Assembly: GCA_947649575.1 (NCBI GenBank)
Contig: CANSRZ010000007.1
Coordinates: 1 to 64,000, forward strand
Origin: an uncultured Clostridia bacterium
GTDB lineage: Bacteria > Bacillota > Clostridia > Christensenellales > UBA1242
Length of the DNA: 64,000 nucleotides
Reading direction: 5' to 3'
The notes beneath the pieces were generated by a model, which did no database searches, had not been told where the DNA came from, and was given only the letters and a program-made list of their open reading frames with translations. Numbering within the stretch: the stretch's first letter is position 1; each line of letters begins with the position of its first letter. Of the stretch, positions 22,357-31,586 are shown in pieces. A program made the translations under genes and the position numbers.

Positions 22357-22428
22357 ACTTTCTCCTTTAAAGTATTTTACTATAAAAACAAAAAAAATGC
22401 AACCAAATGTTGCTTAATTTTTTCTCTT

Positions 22429-22528
22429 CTTTTCTTTATAAAGAAAAGCCAGCCTAAGCGCTGGCAACTAAAAAAGATAAATATGTTATTTATAGTAATG
22501 CAATATCTGGTAGCCTTTTCTCGAAAAG
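22429..22528. repeat. Short/degenerate palindromic element J
   Basis: CTTTTCTTTATAAAGAAAAG (22429-22448), CCAGCCTAAGCGCTGG (22449-22464), CTTTTCTCGAAAAG (22515-22528). Confidence 0.6.
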
Positions 22529-22533
22529 ACAAC

Positions 22534-23070
22534 CTAATTAACTTTCAGCACAAACTCTTTTGAGATATTCATTGAGCCTGTTAAGACCTCGCCAGTACCT
22601 TGCACATTTGGCTCAACATCTCCAACAACAACGCGAAAAGTTAATTTGATTCTCTCGGTGCTATTAAAAATATATGTTTGCGTCAAAGCTTCGCCAAATT
22701 TATCAAATTGCTCTGTATTAGGCTTATTTTCTGCCATTGCAAGCAGAAAGGTCATTGAATACCACTTATCCTTTTCAGCAAAAGCTATGCTTTGCTTTTC
22801 CTGCCCCTCTTCCCAAACAATAACGTTGTCTATCTTTTTATCGCACTTCACATAAATATCAACGCCTTTATCCTCTATGCGCTTGTCATCCAAAAAAGAA
22901 ACCCGAATGCCATAATTGTCACTCGCCGCTGCAGTAATCTCAGTTATATTTGCAGCATTAATCTCGGTAGCATTTTCGCAACTTGAAAAAGCCAAGCCAC
23001 AACTAACGCACATAAAACTTGCAAAAAGCGCTATTAATGCATATTTAGAATTTTTTTTAGCTTGAACCAT
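22534..23070 (-). CDS. Hypothetical secreted protein, possible lipoprotein
   Basis: N-terminal hydrophobic segment FASFMCVSCGLAFSSCENA. Confidence 0.6.
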   Translation of the reverse strand: MVQAKKNSKYALIALFASFMCVSCGLAFSSCENATEINAANITEITAAASDNYGIRVSFLDDKRIEDKGVDIYVKCDKKIDNVIVWEEGQEKQSIAFAEKDKWYSMTFLLAMAENKPNTEQFDKFGEALTQTYIFNSTERIKLTFRVVVGDVEPNVQGTGEVLTGSMNISKEFVLKVN

Positions 23071-23141
23071 AACTCTCCTCCAATTTGAAAGAATTATAGC
23101 CAAAAACATAAGTTTTTAAACAAAAAAAGTACTAAAAGCAC

Positions 23142-23486
23142 TTAAAACGCATTTTCGATATGGTTGATTTTTTCATCCAAAATTTCAATAACATCAAATC
23201 GTACATTGGCGTCGGTCAAATGTTTTGCACTTAAATAAGCAATTGCAGTACTGCGAACTTTTTGCTGTTTTGCAGGCGTTACAAACTCGCTAGGGCTGCC
23301 AAATTCAGAATTCATACGTGCTTTAACTTCAATAAAAACAATATATCCCTTGTGCTTAGCAATTATATCAATCTCGCCATATTTATTTTTAAAATTCGTT
23401 GCCAAAATTTTATAGCCATTATCTTCCAAAAACTCTTTAGCGTCATGCTCGCCAATTGCTCCCTCAATGTAACCCTTTAATCCCAT
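23142..23486 (-). CDS. yraN: YraN family (UPF0102) endonuclease-like protein
   Basis: GAIGEHDAKEFLEDNGYKILATNFKNKYGEIDIIAKHKGYIVFIEVKAR. Confidence 0.92.
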   Translation of the reverse strand: MGLKGYIEGAIGEHDAKEFLEDNGYKILATNFKNKYGEIDIIAKHKGYIVFIEVKARMNSEFGSPSEFVTPAKQQKVRSTAIAYLSAKHLTDANVRFDVIEILDEKINHIENAF

Positions 23487-23503
23487 ACATCTCCTTTATA
23501 TGT

Positions 23504-23737
23504 GTTACTTTTTTTTAAAGAAAAGTAACCAAAAGAAAACTAAATTGCGACACTTGATAAATTCTTTCTCGTCGTGTCGCAAATGAATTTGCTTTTAATT
23601 CGCTTAACAAATTATAAATTAAATTTTAACGCTTTGCAAGATTTGCAAATTTGTTAATTTTAGAAATTCTTTAAAGCAAATTTAAAAAGCGTTAAAACTT
23701 AGATTTCTTTTGCTTCTTTTCTCAAAAAGAAAAGAAG
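23504..23737. repeat. Modular palindromic intergenic element A (234 bp)
   Basis: Left GTTACTTTTTTTTAAAGAAAAGTAAC (23504-23529)+CAAAAGAAAAC; right CTTCTTTTCTCAAAAAGAAAAGAAG (23713-23737); modules alpha 23543-23584, beta 23626-23695. Confidence 0.88.
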
Positions 23738-23745
23738 AGAATAAA

Positions 23746-24558
23746 TCAATCTAATGTAATTTTACCGATGCGACCTTTGCGGAAATCGTCTATTAAAGCA
23801 ATTGACGCGCGGTCAATATCAAGCTCGCCACCGCTGATAACAAAGCCTCGGACTTTTGCAATATCTTCAAGAGTTTCTGCATCTTTGTAACGCTCGGCTA
23901 ACAAATTCGAATATTGTTCTTGCAATAATTTTAAAAGTTCATAGGCAAGCTCAGTTTGCTCAACAACCTCGTCTTTAATTGAGCCAATAAAAGCAAGCTT
24001 CTTGGCTATTTCTTGGTCAGCAAGGTTTGGATAAAGCGTCCCTGGCGTGTCACAAAGTTGAACATTATCTCCAATATTAAGCCATTGTGTGCCTTTTGTA
24101 ACGCCAGGTCTGTCGCCTGTCACAGTCTTGGCTTTGCCACAAAGATTATTGACAAGTGTGCTTTTCCCGCAGTTTGGCACGCCAACAACAACCGCTCTAA
24201 GCATAGCTTTAACACCTTTGGCTTTGTATTTTTCAAGTTTTTCTTTTGCAAGATTATTGATTTTTTGACGGATAACTTTTCCAGCTCCAGAAAGCGTGCT
24301 GTTAAGTTTAATGCAGTCTTTGCCCTCGCCTTTAAGCTTTGGAATAATTTTGTCAATTTTACTTTCGTCTGCAAGGTCAATTTTGTTTATCACATACAAA
24401 ATCGGCTTATTTTGAGCAAGCCCACTCAAACTTGGATTAAGGCATGACAAAGGTGCACGTCCATCAAGCACATACACGACAACATCGATATTATTCAATA
24501 ATTTTTTAATCTCGCCTAGCGCCTTAGTCATATGCCCCGGAAACCAATTAATCTTCAT
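23746..24558 (-). CDS. rbgA: Ribosome biogenesis GTPase YlqF/RbgA
   Basis: INWFPGHMTKALGEIKKLL; circularly permuted GTPase motifs NKIDLAD ... GVPNCGKSTLVN ... DTPGTL. Confidence 0.96.
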   Translation of the reverse strand: MKINWFPGHMTKALGEIKKLLNNIDVVVYVLDGRAPLSCLNPSLSGLAQNKPILYVINKIDLADESKIDKIIPKLKGEGKDCIKLNSTLSGAGKVIRQKINNLAKEKLEKYKAKGVKAMLRAVVVGVPNCGKSTLVNNLCGKAKTVTGDRPGVTKGTQWLNIGDNVQLCDTPGTLYPNLADQEIAKKLAFIGSIKDEVVEQTELAYELLKLLQEQYSNLLAERYKDAETLEDIAKVRGFVISGGELDIDRASIALIDDFRKGRIGKITLD

Positions 24559-24581
24559 GCCTACCTCCTTTTTTATTCTCT

Positions 24582-24807
24582 CTTCTTTTCTTTATAGAAA
24601 AGAAGCAAAAGAACATTATTTACGCTTTTTAAATTGGCTTTTGTAGATTTTCTAAGCTTAAGTTATTTGCCAATTTTGCAAAGCGTTAAAATATTTTTTA
24701 TTTTATAAAAATAGTAAAAGTATAGTCATTTGCGACGCGAAGACAAATTTTGTCAAGTGTCGCAAATTAAATTTCTTTTGCTTACTTTTCTTTAAAAGAA
24801 AAGTAAG
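24582..24807. repeat. Modular palindromic intergenic element B (226 bp), inverted relative to element A
   Basis: Left CTTCTTTTCTTTATAGAAAAGAAG (24582-24605); right CTTACTTTTCTTTAAAAGAAAAGTAAG (24781-24807); modules beta 24620-24688, alpha 24728-24767. Confidence 0.88.
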
Positions 24808-25473
24808 TTATTTATTAATCAAATCTGGTCTAACTTTTTGTGTTTTTTCTAAGCTTTTTTGTTTACGCCACTTTTTGATTTCTGCATGGTTGCCTGAAAG
24901 CAAAACTTCTGGCACTTCTAAGCCTTTAAATTTTTGTGGACGCGTGTATTGTGGATATTCAAGTAAGCCGTTTGAAAAACTTTCTTCGTCTAAACTTTCT
25001 TCGGTTATCACGCCCGGAATAAAGCGAGCAAGACAATCAATTATCACCATAGTTGGAAGCTCACCGCCCGTCAAAACATAGTCGCCGATAGAAATTTCTT
25101 GTGCGTTAAAAAGGTCGATTATGCGTTCGTCTATTCCCTCATAATGCCCACAAATAAAAATTAGATGTTTTTCTTTTGCAAGTTCTTTTGCAAGCGCTGG
25201 CGTTAAAGGAGTACCGCTAGGGCTAGCAAAAATCACTTTGCTATTTCTCTTTTTGACAGACTTCACCGCGTCATAAATTGGCTGAGGAGTCATAAGCATT
25301 CCAGCACCACCACCAAAAGGCGTATCATCGCATTTTTTATGCTTATCCAAAGTAAAATCACGAATATTTGCAAGATTTATTTCAAGTTTTCCACTATCTT
25401 TTGCACGTTTTAAAATACTAGTGTCAAGTACTGAAAAAGCCTCAGGGAAAAGCGTTAAAATATCTATTTTCAT
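24808..25473 (-). CDS. trmD: tRNA (guanine37-N1)-methyltransferase TrmD
   Basis: [47 protein letters not shown]. Confidence 0.98.
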   Translation of the reverse strand: MKIDILTLFPEAFSVLDTSILKRAKDSGKLEINLANIRDFTLDKHKKCDDTPFGGGAGMLMTPQPIYDAVKSVKKRNSKVIFASPSGTPLTPALAKELAKEKHLIFICGHYEGIDERIIDLFNAQEISIGDYVLTGGELPTMVIIDCLARFIPGVITEESLDEESFSNGLLEYPQYTRPQKFKGLEVPEVLLSGNHAEIKKWRKQKSLEKTQKVRPDLINK

Positions 25474-25958
25474 ACTTTAACCTCCTCGAATTTAGCTCTG
25501 TCAACAACGAGCGTGCCGTCCTTGATTAAAAAGACCTCTTTCAAAAATGGAACTTGATATTCTCTGCCATCAATTTCAATTATGAAATTGTCAGTAGCGC
25601 CATAATTTTCAACATCCATAATCTGACCAACTAAATTACCTTCGGTGTCATAAAGCACAGTGCCGATAAGGTCGTCGACCAAAAATTCATAGTCGTCAGT
25701 ATTCTCTTCAAGCAAAGATTTGTCAATCATAATTTTTTTATTGCGTAGTTCTTCTGCTTGATTGCGAGTTTCAAAGCCCTTAAAAGTTATGTACAAAAAG
25801 CCTTGACGGAAAGAAATACGCGTGATATCATACGCCTTTCCCTCAATGCTAACTTGTTTCAAATTATCAAAAACAGCAAGGACATTAGTGAGAGGCTGTG
25901 CTTTAACCTCCCCTTTAATGCCTTGCGGTTTTACGATTTTTGCTATTGCGAGCAACAT
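25470..25958 (-). CDS. rimM: Ribosome maturation factor RimM
   Basis: [20 protein letters not shown]...[18 protein letters not shown]; genomic context. Confidence 0.95.
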   Translation of the reverse strand: MLLAIAKIVKPQGIKGEVKAQPLTNVLAVFDNLKQVSIEGKAYDITRISFRQGFLYITFKGFETRNQAEELRNKKIMIDKSLLEENTDDYEFLVDDLIGTVLYDTEGNLVGQIMDVENYGATDNFIIEIDGREYQVPFLKEVFLIKDGTLVVDRAKFEEVKV

Positions 25959-25959
25959 T

Positions 25960-26190
25960 TTACTCTCCAAACTTAACGAAAGTCTTTTTGCCCTCTTTTG
26001 AAGACATTGACTTTACAATTGCACGAATGCTTGAAGCAATCTTGCCTTGTTTGCCGATAATTCTACCCATATCGTCAGCAGCAACAAAAACATGAATAAC
26101 ATTTTCGTTTTCTTCTTCCGATAAAGTTACTTTTACACTGTTCTCGTCAATAACAAGACTTTTAACAATGTATTCTACAAGTTCTACCAT
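25960..26190 (-). CDS. khpA: KH-domain RNA-binding protein (KhpA/YlqC)
   Basis: DDMGRIIGKQGKIASSIRAIVKS; context. Confidence 0.93.
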   Translation of the reverse strand: MVELVEYIVKSLVIDENSVKVTLSEEENENVIHVFVAADDMGRIIGKQGKIASSIRAIVKSMSSKEGKKTFVKFGE

Positions 26191-26213
26191 AAGTATAACT
26201 CCTTTTTTAATAT

Positions 26214-26459
26214 TTACTTAATGATTCCGCTTTTTACAAGAAGTTGTTTAGCTGTTTCAGTTGGAGTAGCACCATTTTTGAGCCACTTTTCAGCTTTTGC
26301 AGAATCAATTTTGATTTCAGCAGGGTTTGTGAGTGGGTTATAAGTTCCGATAATGTCGATGAACTTGCCATCTCTTGGACTGCGTGAATCTGCAACGATA
26401 ACTCTGTAGAAAGGTGCTTTTTTATCGCCCATTCTTGTAAGTCTGATTTTAACTGCCAT
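26214..26459 (-). CDS. rpsP: 30S ribosomal protein S16
   Basis: [42 protein letters not shown]. Confidence 0.99.
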   Translation of the reverse strand: MAVKIRLTRMGDKKAPFYRVIVADSRSPRDGKFIDIIGTYNPLTNPAEIKIDSAKAEKWLKNGATPTETAKQLLVKSGIIK

Positions 26460-26491
26460 TGTAATTTTCTCCTTTTTGTATTAGTTTTTCT

Positions 26492-26515
26492 CTACTTTTC
26501 TTGCAAGAAAAGTAG
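26492..26515. repeat. Solo terminal hairpin of the palindromic element family
   Basis: CTACTTTTCTTGCAAGAAAAGTAG followed by CAAAAGAAAT. Confidence 0.7.
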
Positions 26516-26616
26516 CAAAAGAAATTTATTAAAATTTTCTTTGCTTACGCAATAGAAAAGTTTAACCAGATTTATTGTATCCTTTCAACACAATTAAATT
26601 GGTAAGCTAATTCAAC

Positions 26617-27081
26617 CTACTCTATTTCTTGTGCGTTTTCTTGGTTTTTAAATCTTGATTGTCCCCACCAATGTGGCATCAATTCTTCAAGTTTTGTAGT
26701 CTCTCTTGAGTCCCAGTCCATAAGGATTTCACAATCTTTATTTCTGTCTGAAAGTTGCATAAGAAATTCTCTACAAGCACCACATGGCGACCAATTATTA
26801 AGTTCTTTCTTAGGCAACTGTTGACCATAAGCCAATACTCTTTTAGCAACAACAGTGTCACTTTCAGTAACCATTTTTAATAATGCAACTCTTTCTGCAC
26901 AAACGCATACAACACCGCTTGCTGTTTCAATATTTATGCCCGTCCATATATTGCCATTACTATCTTCAACAGCAGCGACAACATTATTGCCTGTAACAAA
27001 TGGTGACCATTCAGTATGTTGTCCAATTTTCTTATATCTTTTGTCTATTTCTTGTTTCATTTTATCCCAAATATCTTTCAT
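26617..27081 (-). CDS. Cytidine deaminase-like zinc deaminase
   Basis: VCAERVALLKM and SPCGACREFLMQL. Confidence 0.85.
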   Translation of the reverse strand: MKDIWDKMKQEIDKRYKKIGQHTEWSPFVTGNNVVAAVEDSNGNIWTGINIETASGVVCVCAERVALLKMVTESDTVVAKRVLAYGQQLPKKELNNWSPCGACREFLMQLSDRNKDCEILMDWDSRETTKLEELMPHWWGQSRFKNQENAQEIE

Positions 27082-27119
27082 ATGCTTTCTCCTTTTATTC
27101 GCCGTGCAACATTTGGCTC

Positions 27120-28442
27120 TTATAACATTCCTTTAAGTCCACGCAAGCCTTTGCCGCCTTTGAGTTGCTTCATCATCTCTTTGCTGTCGTAAAACTGCTT
27201 GATTAAGATGTTTACTTGCTGAACAGTTGTTCCACTGCCCTTGGCAATGCGTTGCCTGCGTGACGCTTTGATAATGTCAGGATTGCGTCTTTCTTCTGGC
27301 GTCATTGACTGAATGATTGCTTTATTGATTTCAAGCTGTCCCTCGTCAATGTTAAGGTTTTTGATTTTGCCACTGATGCCTGGAATCATGCCTAAGATGT
27401 CTTTAAGCGACCCCATTTTTTTAAGGCTTTCAAGTTGAGTAAGGTAGTCCTCAAAAGTGAAAGAATTTGCAATCATTTTTTCTTGCATTTTCTTGGCTTC
27501 TTCTTCAGTAACCGCCTCTTGCGCTTTTTCGATTAAAGAAAGCACATCGCCCATGCCCAAAATTCGGCTTGCTATGCGGTCTGGATAGAATGGTTCAATG
27601 TCGCCAAGTTTTTCGCCTATACCAGTAAACTTGATAGGCTTGCCTGTAATCGCCTTGATTGAAAGCGCTGCACCGCCACGAGTATCGCCATCAAGCTTGG
27701 TTAAGATTACACCCGTCACATCGAGGTCACGATTGAAGCTTTCAGCCACTGTTACAGCATCTTGACCAGTCATTGAGTCAACAACAAGCAAGATTTCAGT
27801 CGGCTTAACTTCTTTCTTGATGTCTTTCAGTTCAGTCATAAGCTCTTCATTGATGTGAAGACGACCAGCTGTATCAATGATAACAGTGTCAAAGCCTTGT
27901 TTGAGCGCATGCTCAACCGCTTGCTTAGCTGTCTTAACAGGATTTTGCGTACCCTTTTCAAAGACCTCAGTATTTGCCTGCTTACCCACAACTTGAAGTT
28001 GATTGATAGCGGCAGGACGATAGATATCGCAGGCCACAAGAAGAGGCTTTTTGCCAGACTTCTTTAAATGAGCGGCAAGTTTCGCACACATTGTAGTTTT
28101 GCCCGCACCTTGCAAACCGCACATCATAATGATGGTTGGTGGCGCTGGACTAACTTTCAGTTTCTGATCGTTTGAAGACATAAGCTCAGTGAGTTCGTCC
28201 TTAACAATCTTAATAACTTGTTGAGATGGAGTCAAACTTTTTAAAACCTCATCCCCAACAGCCTTTTCGCTAACCTTTTTGACAAAGTCCTTTGCAACCA
28301 TATAGTTGACATCAGCTTCGAGTAGAGCAATTCTAACTTCTCGCATAGCCTCTTTGATTTCAAGCTCAGTCAGGCGTCCGCGCTTTGTCAGCTTGGAAAA
28401 AATATGATTAAATTTTTCTGATAATGAAGAAAACAAAGCCAT
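27120..28442 (-). CDS. ffh: Signal recognition particle protein Ffh
   Basis: GLQGAGKTTMCAKLA, DTAGRLH, TKLDGDTRGGAAL, M domain. Confidence 0.98.
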   Translation of the reverse strand: MALFSSLSEKFNHIFSKLTKRGRLTELEIKEAMREVRIALLEADVNYMVAKDFVKKVSEKAVGDEVLKSLTPSQQVIKIVKDELTELMSSNDQKLKVSPAPPTIIMMCGLQGAGKTTMCAKLAAHLKKSGKKPLLVACDIYRPAAINQLQVVGKQANTEVFEKGTQNPVKTAKQAVEHALKQGFDTVIIDTAGRLHINEELMTELKDIKKEVKPTEILLVVDSMTGQDAVTVAESFNRDLDVTGVILTKLDGDTRGGAALSIKAITGKPIKFTGIGEKLGDIEPFYPDRIASRILGMGDVLSLIEKAQEAVTEEEAKKMQEKMIANSFTFEDYLTQLESLKKMGSLKDILGMIPGISGKIKNLNIDEGQLEINKAIIQSMTPEERRNPDIIKASRRQRIAKGSGTTVQQVNILIKQFYDSKEMMKQLKGGKGLRGLKGML

Positions 28443-28717
28443 TATTTCTTCCTCCCTTTTAATTTCTCGATTTCTTCTTCCATTATATCAACTTTTTTGA
28501 GAAATCCCAACCGATTTTCAAACTCTTCAAGTTTTTTGGTTGCTTTACTAACAGCGTCCTTAACCGCCTGCCTTGAAACTTTACGATTTTCAGCAATCTC
28601 GCTGTTTGTGAGGTTGAACAAAAGATAGTCGTTCATAATATCTTGTTGACTTTGACTGAGCAGTGCACCATAAGCATCAAATAATCTTGAAAGCATAATA
28701 TTTTCTTCCAGTTTCAT
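28442..28717 (-). CDS. ylxM: YlxM family HTH protein (SRP-associated)
   Basis: LLSQSQQDIMNDYLLFNLTNSEIAENRKVSRQAVKDAV; directly upstream of ffh. Confidence 0.92.
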   Translation of the reverse strand: MKLEENIMLSRLFDAYGALLSQSQQDIMNDYLLFNLTNSEIAENRKVSRQAVKDAVSKATKKLEEFENRLGFLKKVDIMEEEIEKLKGRKK

Positions 28718-28883
28718 TTTTGCTCCTTTTAGGCTTGATTGAATTCAACAGAGTTTTGAACTCACTCTGCAAGATATTCGTGCGACATCTGGTCGCTGTC
28801 AAGCAAAATTGCTTTACAAACATATAATAACACATATTTTTCACAATTGCAAGTGTTTTTATAAAATTTTTCAAAAAAAGATA

Positions 28884-28911
28884 TTGATTTTTTTCGTTAT
28901 TATGATATAAT
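28884..28911 (+). promoter_or_regulatory. Sigma-A-type promoter
   Basis: TTGATT-N16-TATAAT upstream of the 28934 gene. Confidence 0.7.
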
Positions 28912-28933
28912 GGAAGCATCAAAGGAGAAAATT

Positions 28934-29485
28934 ATGAAAACTATAGAAAAAGAAATTAACTGGCAAATTGGAAGCGTAGAACATAAAAATGGACACACTA
29001 CATTCGGCACAAAAGCTTGCGGAAAAGCAATAATAGTTTTACCAGAAGGATTTGTTGCACCAAGTGATTACACAAATTGCTTTGATAATCAGTTTTGCTT
29101 TTTGACAGACGAGAAATACTCTGATGAGCAAATTTTATTAAACTATTTGGGAAGTAAATGGGAAAAGGTTATTGAAACATACTTCACTGACCATCCAGCA
29201 AAAAATTCTTTAATTGAGATTAATCATAAAGTATTAATTTCATCTTTAGCTAAAATTAGTGATACAACATTAAGTTGTTTAAATAAAATGGCCCAATCTC
29301 AAAACATTGGCAAAATCAAAAATTTGACTGTTGAGTATTGGAAAGATAAAAATAAAAATATTGAAACTTTAAAAGATAAAGACAAGACATATAAAATTAC
29401 TACAGAGATAAAAACTAGTTATGAGTTAGTTCAAAACCAGCCTGAAAATCAAATAAAAGGGAAATCAACTGAAGAAGAAAAATAA
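28934..29485 (+). CDS. Hypothetical protein
   Basis: RBS AAAGGAG before ATG at 28934; own promoter and terminator. Confidence 0.75.
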   Translation: MKTIEKEINWQIGSVEHKNGHTTFGTKACGKAIIVLPEGFVAPSDYTNCFDNQFCFLTDEKYSDEQILLNYLGSKWEKVIETYFTDHPAKNSLIEINHKVLISSLAKISDTTLSCLNKMAQSQNIGKIKNLTVEYWKDKNKNIETLKDKDKTYKITTEIKTSYELVQNQPENQIKGKSTEEEK

Positions 29486-29488
29486 TAC

Positions 29489-29518
29489 AAAAAATCACGG
29501 ACACTCCGTGATTTTTTT
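29489..29518 (+). terminator. Rho-independent terminator
   Basis: AAAATCACGGACACTCCGTGATTTTTTT. Confidence 0.85.
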
Positions 29519-29559
29519 AATTGCAAGTGTTTTATGAAAGAAATTTAAAAAATCTGCTA

Positions 29560-29588
29560 TTGACAGCAACTTTTGTGTGTGCTATAAT
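29560..29588 (+). promoter_or_regulatory. Consensus sigma-A promoter
   Basis: TTGACA-N17-TATAAT. Confidence 0.85.
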
Positions 29589-29610
29589 AAAATCATCAAA
29601 GGAGAAAAGT

Positions 29611-30141
29611 ATGAATAAAGTTTTAGACAAAAATGAATTAGAAAAAATCATCAAACTAAAAATGTCAAATGATGATGACTACGACGGTACTTCTGCAAGA
29701 TATTCCCCTGTTGACACTATCACAATTCCTGAAGGTTACGAAGAAATTGACGGTAATGCTTTTGAAAAAGTATATAACCTGAGAACTGTCAACCTGCCTT
29801 CAACGCTAAAAACGATTAGGCTGTACGCTTTCCACGACTGCCGAGATTTGAAAAGAGTTAACTGCTTCTCTGAAATTGTATACGCTCAAAAATGCGCCTT
29901 TCTTGGATGCCATAAATTGCAAGAGTTAAATATTAATATCCAATACACACATATTCAAACGCTTTTTAATGACTCAATACCAAAACGACTTAGATTTTAT
30001 AAACTTGCAGATTGTATTCAAGGCGAAGTTTATAGTCAAACATATATTGCAAAAAACGCAATTGGCAAAGAAAAGGATTACAAATGTACAGCAAACGGAA
30101 CTAGAAAGCCATTTATTATAACTGAGCCAATAAAACAATAA
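29611..30141 (+). CDS. BspA-type leucine-rich repeat protein
   Basis: ITIPEGYEEIDGNAFEKVYNLRTVNLPSTLKTIRLYAFHDCRDLKRV. Confidence 0.8.
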   Translation: MNKVLDKNELEKIIKLKMSNDDDYDGTSARYSPVDTITIPEGYEEIDGNAFEKVYNLRTVNLPSTLKTIRLYAFHDCRDLKRVNCFSEIVYAQKCAFLGCHKLQELNINIQYTHIQTLFNDSIPKRLRFYKLADCIQGEVYSQTYIAKNAIGKEKDYKCTANGTRKPFIITEPIKQ

Positions 30142-30170
30142 CAAAAATGCCACTTTGATAGTGGCTTTTA

Positions 30171-31286
30171 TTATGGCAAAAGTTTTACGATTATACTGTT
30201 GCTGACGCCATAATATGCTGGGTTGATTGTGATTTTGTCGGGCGTTTTTCCGTTTTTTTGCAAAATTATTATTCCGTTTTCGACAAAATTCGACAAGTTT
30301 GGGTTTGTCATGATATCATAACCTAAATTTAAAAGGTCTTTGATTGAAACACCCTCTTGACAGCGAAGCCCTAGCATAATTTTTTCTTCTATTTTTTGCT
30401 GAGCCGTTAAAACTTCGCGTGTTATGTTTTTGTCTTCAAAATAGTCATTAAAGTTGTTGCTATTTGCAAAGCGGACGCCGTCCACAAATGAATGTGCTGA
30501 CAGTCCAAAGCCGATATAATCATCAAGTCGCCAATAGCCAAGATTATGCTGGCTTTGATAGCATGGCAAAGCAAAGTTGGAAATTTCATAGTGGCAAAAG
30601 CCACGTTCTGTTAAAAAAACAACAAGTCGGTCATACATGCCTACGCAGTAGTCCTCACTTGGCACAATTGAATTATTATTTTGATAAGCATTATATAATG
30701 GCGTTCCCTCTTCAATTTGAAGCATATATGCTGAAATATGTTTAACGCCTAAATTTAAAAGTTGTTTAGCACTGTCAATCAAATCTTCTTGACTCTCACT
30801 CACGCCGATAATCAAGTCAGCTGAAATGTTTTCAAAGCCCGCTTTTTGAGCGTCTTTTATTGCCTCGACAGCATCCTTTTTTGTATGACGGCGATTTAAA
30901 AATTTTAGAGTATTATCATTCAGCGATTGCACGCCAAAAGATATTCGATTAATGCCAAGTTCTCGATATTTTTTAAGTTTGTCTAAGCTTTCACTTGCTG
31001 GATTGCATTCAATTGTTATTTCGGCGTTATTTGAAAAAGTAAAATTATGTCTCAGGCACTTCATGACAGATATGATATATTTTTCGTCCACGCTTGACGG
31101 AGTGCCGCCACCAAAATAAACACTTTGCACTTCTCTATCTTTATATTTACAGCCGCAAATTTCCTGTACCAGTTTAGCAAAATACTTTTGCTTTAAATCT
31201 TCCCCGCACACAAAGGAAGCAAAGTCGCAATAACTACATTTACTTTCACAAAACGGCACATGTACATATATCCTTATCTTTTTCAT
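30171..31286 (-). CDS. hemW: Radical SAM heme chaperone HemW-like protein
   Basis: YVHVPFCESKCSYCDFASF; VYFGGGTPS. Confidence 0.93.
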   Translation of the reverse strand: MKKIRIYVHVPFCESKCSYCDFASFVCGEDLKQKYFAKLVQEICGCKYKDREVQSVYFGGGTPSSVDEKYIISVMKCLRHNFTFSNNAEITIECNPASESLDKLKKYRELGINRISFGVQSLNDNTLKFLNRRHTKKDAVEAIKDAQKAGFENISADLIIGVSESQEDLIDSAKQLLNLGVKHISAYMLQIEEGTPLYNAYQNNNSIVPSEDYCVGMYDRLVVFLTERGFCHYEISNFALPCYQSQHNLGYWRLDDYIGFGLSAHSFVDGVRFANSNNFNDYFEDKNITREVLTAQQKIEEKIMLGLRCQEGVSIKDLLNLGYDIMTNPNLSNFVENGIIILQKNGKTPDKITINPAYYGVSNSIIVKLLP

Positions 31287-31301
31287 TTTTATTTTTGTGT
31301 A

Positions 31302-31580
31302 TTACTTTTCTTTTAAAGAAAAGTAACCAAAAGAAAAGTATTTAATGCTTTAATAAATCCGCTTTAAGTAAATTCTTCTTTACAACAAACTCGCGTATTT
31401 AATAAAGCGTTTAAGACGTTTATTTTTGCTTATTCTTTCTAGAATGACAAATAAAATGATTTTTCTCCTTAACGCTTTGCAAAATTTTCAAATTAATTAA
31501 ACGCAGAACTTACTTTTAAGCAAATTTAAAAAGCGTTAAGCAGTAAAAGTTTTTTGTTTCTTTTTTTTCAAAAAAGAAAG
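31302..31580. repeat. Modular palindromic intergenic element D (about 279 bp)
   Basis: Left TTACTTTTCTTTTAAAGAAAAGTAA (31302-31326)+CCAAAAGAAAA; right degenerate TTTCTTTTTTTTCAAAAAAGAAA; modules 31341-31414 and beta 31468-31540. Confidence 0.82.
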
Positions 31581-31586
31581 GAATTC

